Origin: Corydoras sp. C115
Lineage: Eukaryota > Chordata > Actinopteri > Siluriformes > Callichthyidae
Assembly: GCA_019802505.1 (NCBI GenBank)
Contig: JAFMOC010000320.1
Span: forward strand, 240,001 to 304,000
Direction of reading: 5' to 3'
DNA length: 64,000 nt
Shown here piece after piece: positions 40,864-53,184 of the stretch. Both the position numbers and the translations under genes were made by a program. The notes under the pieces are model-generated. The model saw only the letters and a list, made by a program, of their open reading frames with translations. It did no database searches and was not told where the DNA came from. The first letter of the stretch is position 1, and each line of letters opens with the position of its first letter.

Positions 40864-41708
40864 TTCATTATCTTCCGCTTTGTCCTATATATGCACACTC
40901 ACTCACACAAACACACTCTATATGGGGCAATTTGGGGAACTCAGTTGACTTGATCCATGTTTTTGGACTGTGGGAGGAAACCGAGAACCCGGAGGAAACC
41001 CACGCAGACACGGGTAGAACATGGAAACTCCACCAAGATGGGGATTCAAACCGGGAATCCCTGGTGCTGAGAGGAGAACATGCCAAGCACTAAGCCACCC
41101 TATATATATATATATATATATATTATCCATCCATCCATTATCTTCAGGTTTATCATCTACTAGGGTCATGTGGGGGTTTCCCCATGCCCATACAGGGGAG
41201 AACGTTTGGGGTGCTGGGCAGATACATGGACCCGGAAAACCTAGTGCTGAGAGGAGAACATGCTAACCACTAAGCCACCGTGCCGTCCTCATAATTTATA
41301 TATATATAGTTTACATTCTTTTTTTTATTACAGTATGCTTGTGTTTTATCAGGTGTAACTGCCTTGTCTTTCTCGTGATTTATTCACAATAATGCCACCC
41401 TCTCGTCCTCCCTTATTGTTTTATTCACCCAGAGCGTTATGACTTCTTTACTTCTAGACATATAATATATATAATGAATAATTTAAATGTGCTTTCTATA
41501 GTTCCACTTTAGTTCTTCGTGCTTCTCCGGCTTTAATGTCTTACTTTGGGTTTCACTGTCCGAGCACTGAAACCCGGGTTAATTAAAGCAAATGATGAAA
41601 TATTGTTGAAACAGAAATATATCCCCCCACAGAGTTTTTCGAGACAACCTTCAAAAGAACTATTGAACATTTTAAAGGCTATTTAAAAACACTTTATAGG
41701 TTCTTGGG

Positions 41709-41751
<43 letters not shown>

Positions 41752-44700
41752 CGTGCACAGGTCCAGGTGGGTGGTCTTCATGTATCTCCAGGCTCAGTGC
41801 ACATCCAATCTGATGCTCTGCTCACATTACCCGCCACCTTCAGCATCGCAGCAGGAGGCGCCATGCTCTTCATCGTGGTCATCCTCGTTCTGATTGCCTA
41901 CCGACGCAAATCGCATGAGAATGACCTCACCCTCAAACGCTTACACCTGCAAATGGACAACCTGGAATCCAGAGTGGCTCTTGAGTGCAAAGAAGGTGAA
42001 CTATAATGTACTTATATTTATTAAAATGTCGGAAATGTTTTACATAGTGATTTAGAGTAAATTTAGAGTGGGGCAGTCATGGGCTTGTGGTTAAGGAACC
42101 AGCCTTGCGACCTGAAGGTCACTGGTTCGATTCCCGATCCCACCAAGTACCATGGCTGAAGTGCCCTTGGGCAAGGCACCTAACCCCAATTGCTCCCCGG
42201 GCACCAATTGCTCACTGTGGCTTAGTGATTAGCATTTTCTCCTCTCAGCACTAGGGATTCCCGGTTCGAATCCCCATCTGGGTGGAGTTTCCATGTTCTC
42301 CCCGTGTCCGCGTGGGTTTCCTCCGGGTTCTCCGGTTTCCTCTCACAGTCCAAAAACACGGATCAAGTCAATTTAGTTCTCCAAACTGCCCCATATAGAG
42401 TGTGTCTGTGTGAGTGAGTGTGTGCCCAGTGATAGATTGGTGTCCTGTCCTGGGTGTTTCTGCCCAGCGCCCGAAACATTCTCCTCTGGATGGACATGGG
42501 GAACCCCCCCGTGACCCTAATAGAGGATAAAGCGGAAGATAATGGATGGATGGAATAAAAAAAAGTGTGTGGGGGGGGGCGCAACATCAAATAACAATAA
42601 GGTTTGATGATTTTACAGTGTAGTTGGTTTTCTGCATAACTTCTGACTTGTAATGTTCTCATTTGGGGGTTCCCCATGCCCATCCAGGGGAGAACGTTTC
42701 GAGTGCTGGGCAGACACACCCAGGACAGGGCACCAACCCATCGCTGGGCACACACTCACTGGGGCAATTTGAAGAATTCACTTGACCTTGATCCATGTGT
42801 CACATTAGGGGGGCGCAGTCCGTCCAAAGGCGGCACTGCGCTGTGCGATGTAGTGGGAAGGAGCGAGCCAGGCGACCAGGTAAGCAGTAGAGAAATCTTT
42901 AATAAATGAAAAGAAAAAACCCGAACCGAGATGAGGGCGCGCGACGTCGAACACAAACAAAGAACACTAAAAACCCCAAAGTAACATAAGCATATACATT
43001 CAATGCTGGCCTGCTGACTCAGGGCACATGCGCACTTAAGTGTAGTCAGCAGGCCACATGTTATTAGGTAGGACCCTATCCCAGCTCTAGGGGATGGGCC
43101 CTACCTACTGGAACCCCGAACGGCCAAAAACCGAAAACGAAAACAGGAGGGAATGGCCTAGCACTCCCAACCCTGACACCATGTTTTTGGCCTGTGGGAG
43201 GAAACCGGAGAACCCGGAGAGAACATGGAAACTCCACCCACAAAACTCCACCCAGATTTGAGATTCGAACCGGGAATCCCTAGTGCTGAGAGGAGAACAT
43301 GCTAACCACTAAGCCACCTTACTAAATGTAAATGTAAATGTTAAATATGGAGGACAAATTCCTCTGTGTGTAACTACAGTAGGCAAATAAATCACTATCA
43401 CTTTAGCACTAAACCTTTGTGGAGTTTCCATGTTCTCCCCGTGTCCACTTCTACAGTCTGCTTAAAAGTAACCAGCTTGAAAGCCATCTGCTTTAAAATC
43501 AAATTCAAAATCTGCTTTAATCTACAGACTAATCAGTAGAAAGAGATGCAAACACACGAAAATCCATCCATCCATTATCTTCCACTTAATTCTCTACTAG
43601 GGTTGCGGTGGGGTTCCCCATGCCCATCCAGGGGAGAACGTTTCGGGCGCTGGGCAGATACACCCAGGACAGGACACCAATCTATCACTAGACACACGAA
43701 AATATGCTCATTGTAGAACCCGGCCCATGTGTCTGATCAGATGAGCATTAACCCGTTATTCTCATGTTCTGCGTTTCTTTGTGTGTGCACAGCATTTGCA
43801 GAGCTGCAGACAGACATCAACGAGCTGACCAGCGATTTGGACCATGCTGGAATACCCCACCTGACCTACCGTACCTACATAATGAGGATGCTGTTCCCTG
43901 GCATGGAGGATCATCCTGTACTTCATGAACTGGAGGTGAAAAAGGGGAACGTGAGAGGGAGATTAACCATGTACTGTTTTTTAAGTTTCTTAATATTGAG
44001 CATGTGGGAGGCACGGTGGCTTAGTGGTTAGCATGTTCTCCTCTCAGTGTTAGGGATTCCCAATTGGAATTCCAATCTGGGTGGAGTTTCCATGTTCTCC
44101 CTGTGTCTGTGTGGGATTCCTCTGGGTTCTCCGGTTTCCTCCCACAGTCCAAAAACATGGATCAAGTCAATTGAGTTCTTCAAATTGCCCCATATAGAGT
44201 GTGTTTGTGTGAGTGAGTGTGTGCCCAGTGATAGATTGGCACCCTGTCCTGGGTGTATCTGCCCAGTGCCCAAAACCTTCTCCCCTGGATAGGCATGGGG
44301 AACCCTCCCGCGCGACCCTAATAGCGGATAAAGTGGAAGATAATGGATGGATGGATCTGAAAAGGACATACGTTGTCTGTACTGAGGGGGGGGGGGGGGG
44401 GGGGGGGTGTGTTGGGGGGGGGGGGGGGGGGGGTTCCCCATGCCCATTCTGGGGAGAATGTTTCGGGTGCTGGACAGATACACCCAGGACAGGGCGCCAA
44501 TCTATCACTGGGCACACTCACCCACACACACATAGTATATAGGGCGATTTTATTTAGGGACAATTAAGAGAAGCCAGTTCAACTTGAATTCATGTTTTTA
44601 AACTGCAGTTTAAATCCCAATCTGGAGTTTCCATGTTCTCCCCGTGTCCACGTGGGTTTCCTCCGGGTTCTCCGGTTTCCTCCCACAGTCCAAAAACATG

Positions 44701-46890
44701 GATCAAGGTCAGTTGAGTTCTCCAAATTGCCCCATATAGAGTGTGTGTGTGAATGAGTGTGTCCCCATTGATAGATTGGCACCCTGTCCTGGGTGTATCT
44801 GCCCAGCGCCTGAAATGATCTCTCCTGAATGGGCATGGGGAACCCCCCCCCCCCACGACCCTAGTAGAGGATAAAGCAGAACATAATGGATGGATGGATG
44901 GATAGACCATTAAAACCATGGCGTCTCATGAATCATCATTGGATTAAACCAAACCTGGCATACAAGACTGTATGTGTTCTATCCACAGCCCTGTTCCACC
45001 ACAGATTTGATCTGAGTTCGTGTCCTCTTATAGTTAGTCCTGTGTGACTGACTGAGCGTGCATGTCTTTATATCAGGTGGCAGGCTGTGGACAGCAGCGT
45101 GTAGAAAAGGCTTTGAAGCAGCTGGAGCAGCTGGTGAACAATAAGACCTTTGTGCTGGTGTTCATCCGAACGCTGGAGGTGCAGCGCTCGTTCTCCATGC
45201 GCGACCGCGGCTACATGGCGTCGCTGATCATGACGGCTCTGCACAACAGACTGGAGTTCATCACCGATGTTCTCAAACAGCTGCTTTCTGAGCTCATAAC
45301 CAAGAACATGGAGAGCAAGAACCACCCCAAATTACTGCTGCGCAGGTAAACCACACACACACACACACACCGCAACACACACACCACAAACACACACCAC
45401 AACACACACACCACAAACACACACCACAAACACACACCACAAACACACACCACAAACACACACCGCAACACACACACCGCAACACACACACCGCAACTCG
45501 CACACCGCAACACACACACCACAACTCGCACACCGCAACACACACACCACAAACACACACCACAAACACACACTGCAACTCGCACACTGCAACTCGCACA
45601 CCGCAACACACACACCACAAACACACACACCACAAACACACACCACAAACACACACCACAAACACACACCACAAACACACACCGCAACACACACACTGCA
45701 ACTCGCACACCTCAACACACACACCACAAACACACACCACAAACACACACCACAACATACACCACAAACACACACCGCAACATACACACCACAAACACAC
45801 ACCGCAACACACACACCACAAACACACACCACAAACACACACCACAAACACACACCGCAACACACACACCGCAACTCGCACACCGCAACACACACACCAC
45901 AACACACACACCACAACACACACACCACAACACACACACCACAAACACACACCACAAACACACACCACAAACACACACCGCAACACACACACTGCAACTC
46001 GCACACCGCAACACACACACCACAAACACACACCACAAACACACACCACAAACACACACCACAAACACACACCACAAACACACACACCACAAACACACAC
46101 CACATCATACACACCACAACATACACACCACAAACACACACCACAAACACACACCGCAACACACACACCGCAACTCGCACACCGCAACACACACACCACA
46201 ACACACACACCACAAACACACACCACAAACACACACCACAAACACACACCGCAACACACACACTGCAACTCACACACCGCAACACACACACCACAAACAC
46301 ACACCGCAACACACACACCGCAACACACACACCACAAACACACACCACAAACACACACCGCAACACACACACCACAAACACACACCACAAACACACACCA
46401 CAAACACACACCACAAACACACACCACAACATACACACCACAAACACACACCACAAACACACACCGCAACACACACACTGCAACTCGCACACCGCAACAC
46501 ACACACCACAACTCGCACACCGCAACACACACACCACAAACACACACCACAACACACACACCACAATCACACACCACAAACACACACCACAACATACACA
46601 CCACAAACACACACCACAAACACACACCGCAACACACACACTGCAACTCGCACACCGCAACACACACATTACAAACACACACCACAAACACACACCACAA
46701 ACACACACCACAAACACACACCACAACATACACACCACAAACACACACCACAAACACACACACAGTGGTGTCTTTATATTTAGCTGGCTCGTGTATACTG
46801 CAGTTATCCATCCATCAACTTCTGCTTTATCCTCTATTAGGGTCGCAGGGGGTTCCCCATGCCCATCCAGGGGAGAACGTTTTGGGCGCA

Positions 46891-46929
<39 letters not shown>

Positions 46930-47787
46930 TGCAGGACAGAGTGCATGTCCTTTTCAGGTCCATCCATCCATTATCTTTTACTTTATCTTCTATTAGGGTC
47001 GCGGGACGGGGGGAGGGGGTGGTTCTCCATGCCCATCCAGGGGAGAACGTTTTGGGCGCTGAGCAGATACACCCAGGACAGGCGCCAACTATCACTGGGC
47101 ACACACTCACTCACACAGACACACTCTATATGGGGCAATTTAGAGAATTCTATTGACTTTGATCTGTGTCTTTGGACTGTGATGATGACCTGAAAAGGGG
47201 CAGCGCGGTGGCTCAGTGGTTAGCATGTTCTCCTTTCAGCACAGCAACCGGATTCCCTGTTCGAATCCCAATCTGGGTGGAGTTTCCATGTTCTCCCCGT
47301 GTCCATGTGGGTTTCCTCCGGGTTCTCCGGTTTCCTCCCACAGTCCAAAAACATGGATCAAGGTTTTCTTCAATTCTCCAAATTGCCCTATATGGAGTGT
47401 GTGTGTGTCTGTGAGTAAATGAGTGTGTGCCCAGTGATAGATTGGTGTCCTGTCCTGGGTGTATCTGCCCAGCGCCCGAAGCGTTCTCCCCTGGATGGAC
47501 ATGGGAACCCCCCCCCACGACCCTAATAGAGGATAAAGCAGAAGATAATGGATGGATGGACCTGAAATGGACATATGTTGGAAAGGCAAAAATGGGTTCT
47601 GTGTCTGAGGAACGAATGTAAAAATGGTGGCATGTGGTGAAGACCTCACTGCTGCAGGAGAGACACACTGTTCATCTAATATTAATCTGCTTCAGTGTTC
47701 TACTGAGTTTGCTGTTAGTGTTGTCTGTTGAGTAAATGCTGTTTCATTATTCATAGAGATGTTTCTACTATTTTTAACTTTACTCCG

Positions 47788-47833
<46 letters not shown>

Positions 47834-48855
47834 GACGGAGTCGGTAGCGGAGAAGATGCTGACGAACTGGTTTGCCTTTATGCTTCACAAATTCCTGAAA
47901 GTAAGTACAACTCCAGACCTCATGATGAAACCAACAAATTACATCAGAACTGATGTAAGGACTGGTGTACATTACCTGTCAAAAGTTTGGACACGCCCCC
48001 TTCATTGTCTGTTTCCTCCACTTATCATATAGATGGACTTTGTAGTTCTACAATTCCAGACTGTAGTCCATCTGTGTTCTGTGTTGTTATTAGTCCCCTG
48101 TTGGTTCTCTGTTCTCTGTTGGTCAGGAGCATCACAGAACAGGTATCATTTGGGTGGTGGATTGTTTCTTGTCAGTTCTGCAGTGACACTGATGTGGTGA
48201 GGGGGTTTTAGTGCAGCAGTGCTGCTGGAGTTTCATTTCTCCACCTCAGTGACACTGCTGGGATAGGAATAATGCACCCACCCAATAACCCCTGCTCTGA
48301 GGTGCTACTATTGGGGTTCTGACCATTAGAAGAGAGTAAAGGGGACGTACACAGTATGTACTGTAGAACACAAACAGATGGACTACAATCTGGAATTGTA
48401 GAACTACAAAGTCCATCTTTACAGGAAGTGGAACTGATAATGAAGTGCGACACGGTGGCTTAGTGGTTAGCATGTTCTCCTCTCAGCTCTAGGGATTCCA
48501 GGTTTAAATCCCAATCTGGGTGGAGTTTCCATGTTCTCCCCGTGTCTGCGTGGGTTTCCTCCGGGTTCTCCGGTTTCCTCCCACAGTCTAAAAACAAATT
48601 GCCCCATATAGAGTGTGTTTGTGTGAGTGAGTGTGTGACCAGTGATAGATTGGTGCCCTGTCCTGGGTGTATCTGCCCAGCGCCCGAGACGTTCTCCCCT
48701 GGATGGGCATGAGGAACCCCCCCCCGCAACCCTAGTACAGAATAAAGCGGAAGATAATGGATGGATGGAACTGAGAACATTGACAATAAGTGGAGCCAGA
48801 CTTTTGACTGGTGCAGTATATGTGTCTTTGAAAGGGGTAATGAAATTAGTGTGTA

Positions 48856-48886
<31 letters not shown>

Positions 48887-49521
48887 TCATGTGTGTTTGT
48901 GTGTGTGTGTTTTCTAGGACTGTGTAGGAGAGCCACTCTTCATGCTGTATTGTGCGATAAAGCAGCAAATGGAGAAAGGGCCGATCGACGCGGTCACAGG
49001 CGAGGCGCGCTACTCTCTCAGCGAGGACAAACTCATCCGCCAACAAATCGAATACAAAACACTGGTGAGTGTGTAACACACAAACACATTACATTTGTTT
49101 TAATGTATTGTGGGAACGTCATTAACTTTCACCCAGGTCATTAAAAGTTACCCAAACCTTTTAAACCATTTTAAAGACACACACACACACCTACACACAT
49201 ACTTACATACACACACACACACAAACATATACACACACTCACACACACATACCCACTCACATACACACATACACATACATACACACTCACGCATACATTC
49301 ACACACACACACACACACATACACACTCACACACACTCACATACACATAACCACACACATACATACACACTCACATACACACACACACATACTTATACAC
49401 ACACACACACACACACATACATACATACATACATACATACATCCATACATACACACACATACACTCACTCACATACTTACATACACACACACACACAAAC
49501 ATATACACACACTCACGCATA

Positions 49522-49562
<41 letters not shown>

Positions 49563-50966
49563 ACTCACACACACTCACATACACATTCACACACACTCAC
49601 ATACACACATACATACATACTCACATACACACACTCACATACATATACACATATGCATACACACACACATACTTACACACACACACATACATACATACAG
49701 TACATCCATACACATACACACACACACACACACACATACATACACACACACAGCTTTGCAGCCCTGTAGCATTAAATACAGTAAGTGTCAATCAAACTGT
49801 TGCTTTAACCAATCAGATTTTGAGTTGGCAACAGCACATATTCACGCCCTCTGACAGAAAAGGACAGGACAATCCTATCCTTTCCACTATTGGTCCCACA
49901 GTGGAGGAACATTCAGATTTGTCAGCAGCAGAATTGACAGTAATTGGGAAAGTTATAGATACATCTCTTGTCTTATCTGTACATGGGACCCGCAAAGACG
50001 GTTATATGACCCAAATTGTGCGTGAAATTTATTCTAATTTGATTTTTTCATCCAGACTCTGCATTGTGTGGATCAGGAGAACAGCACGGAGGTTCTGGTG
50101 AAGGTTTTGAACTGTGACACCATCACACAGGTGAAAGAGAAAATCTTGGATGCTGTCTTTAAGAACGTCCCTTACTCTCAGAGACCACGTGCGGCAGACA
50201 TGGATTTAGGTATGACCCACTTGGTCAGCTCTGTGTGTATGAATGTGTGTATGTTAATGTCGGGCGATTTAGAGAATTGAATTGACCTTGATCCATGTTT
50301 TTGGACTGTGGGAGGAAACCGGAGAACCCGGAGGAAACCCACGCGGACACGGGGAGAACATGGAAACTCCGCCCAGATTGGGATTCGAACCGGGAATCCC
50401 TAGTGCTGAGAGGAGAACATGCTAACCACTAAACCGCCATGACACACTTTATCAGCTCCATTCCTATAAAGATGGACTTTGTAGTTCTACAATTCCAGAC
50501 TGTAGTCCATCTGTTTGTGTTCTACAGTACATACTGTGTACGTCCCCTTTACTCTGTTCTAATGCTCAGAACCCCAATAGTAGCACCACAGAGCAGGGAT
50601 TATTGGGTGGGTGCATTATTCCTATCCCAGCAGTGTCACTGAGGTGGAGAAATGAAACTCCAGCAGCACTGCTGCACTAAAACCCCCTCACCACATCAGT
50701 GTCACTGCAGAACTGACAAGAAACAATCCACCACCCAAATGATACCTGTTCTGTGATGTTCCTGACCAACAGAGAACCAACAGGGGACTAACAACAAAGA
50801 ACACAGATGGACTACAGTCTGTAATTGTAGAACTACAAAGTCCATCTATATGATAAGACTGCAGGCGTGTCTTCACTATATAAATCAGTCAGTGTGTGAT
50901 CTATTTTGCCTACTGAACTTACACACAGAGGAATTTGTCCTCCACATTTAACCCATCTGTGCAATG

Positions 50967-51025
<59 letters not shown>

Positions 51026-51997
51026 TACACACACACACACTGAGTGAAGTGACACATGCCTGGAGCAGTGGGCCGCCCTGTATACGGCACCCGGGGAGCA
51101 ACTGGTGTTGGGTCCCTTGCCCAAGGGCACTTCAGTCAGAGTACTTGGTGGGACCGAGCATCTTCAGGTCTCAAGGTTGGTTCCTTAACCACAAGCCTAC
51201 GTCTGCCCTCAACATGACACCACTGCATCTTAATAACATTAAAGGTTTGGTGAAGCATATAAGTACCTTATTGTAGAATAACTTTAAATGTATCGATTAT
51301 GTTCGATGTGCTAATTAAAGTGATTGCAAATGTATCAGACATGAGGCTGTTTTAGTTTGATGCTTAGAAATGCAGTGAAAGGACGAAAAAAGGAAGAAAT
51401 AGTGCAGAACTTGATAAAATCCAGATCGTGACCTGCTCTTTCATACGTCTGAAAGCTGCTGGATTATTGATGAGAGCAGGGCAAGCCCACCTGAATTATT
51501 GAGAATGGCCGTGATTGTTATAGGATGGAAATTCATTTTGCATGCTCAAGAAGTCATCTCTGTCTCCTCTGAGTGTGTGTGGGTGTGTGTGAGTGTGTGT
51601 GAGTGTGTGTGGGTGTGTATCTGTGTGGGTATGGGTGTGAGTGTTTGTGTGGATGTGTATCTGCGTGGGTGTGTATCTGCGTGGGTGTGAGTGGGTGTGT
51701 ATCTGTGTGGGTGTGTATCTGTGTGGGTGTGTGTGGGTGTGTGTGTGTGTGTGTGTGTGTGGGTGTGAGTCTGCATGGGTGGGTATCTGTGTGGGTGTGT
51801 GTGTGTGTCTGTGTTGGTGTGTATCTGTGTGTGTGTGAGTGTGTGTGTGTGTGTGTGTGTGTATCTGTGTGGGTGTGAGTGTGTGTGTGTGTGTGTGTTT
51901 TCCTAAATTGAATTTAGTGACCATCACGGTCAGATCAGCAAACCAAGTGTGATGGATGCTAATGAGCTTAATAATCAATGTATAAACTTGATCTCGA

Positions 51998-52039
<42 letters not shown>

Positions 52040-52465
52040 AGAATGGCGTCGGGGGCATACAGCGCACATACTCCTACAGGACGAGGACATCAGCACCAAA
52101 ATCGAGAATGAGTGGAAGAGACTTAACACACTGCTGCATTATCAGGTCAGGACTTAATGAGTAAATATTATTATATTATAATTATAAATAAATAATATTA
52201 TATTATATCATATATAATCCCCCTTACCCCCCCCCTACCCCCCGTGAGCCTAGTAAAGGATAAAGGGGAAGATAATTTATAAATAAAACACTAATGTAAA
52301 TAGTAAACGAACATTTAATATTCAACAGAACGGCATTTACATTTTTCACCATCTGTTTGTAAGTGATTTAAATTAATAATCATTTTTAACATCTTCAATC
52401 TCTGTTCTGTGAGCGCATTAATGTCTTTCACTACATTAGCTTCTTTATTGCTTTCTTTCTTTCTT

Positions 52466-52541
<76 letters not shown>

Positions 52542-52827
52542 ATCCATTATCTTTCCCTTCATCCTATATCAGAGTTGTGGGGGGTTCCCCATGCCCATCC
52601 CGGGGAGAACGTTTCGGGCGCTGGGCAGCCAATCTATCGCTGGACACATACTCACTCACACAAACACACTCATGAGGCAATTTGGAGAACTCCATTGACT
52701 TGATCCATGTTTTTGGACTGTGGGAGGAAACCGGAGAACCCGGAGGAAACCCACACAGACACGGAGAGAACATGGAAACTCCACCCAGATGGGGATTCGA
52801 ACCGATGTGGAGCGAACCGTGCCTCCC

Positions 52828-52900
<73 letters not shown>

Positions 52901-53152
52901 ATGAAGAATATGATATAATTCCAGCAGGAGTTTTGATATGTTGGTGTGTGTGGGTGTGCAGGTTTCAGATCGGTGTGTGGTGGCTCTGGTATCTAAGCAG
53001 ATGTCTTCCTATAATATCTCAACGTTAGCCAGTTTCCCACGAAGCTTCAGCCGCTACGGTAAGTCACCCTGCTGCACAAAGACAACGTCACAATGTCTCA
53101 TCAGCTTCATCATAACCCATCACTAAAAGCGCTATATAAATATTATATTATA

Positions 53153-53184
<32 letters not shown>

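Noticed and set aside
45294..47110. Open frames of 505 and 592 codons on the minus strand
   Set aside because: Composition is almost only Cys, Val, Gly, Leu and Trp from a CA-rich minisatellite; the frame overlaps real plexin exon 21 and has no domain signature.
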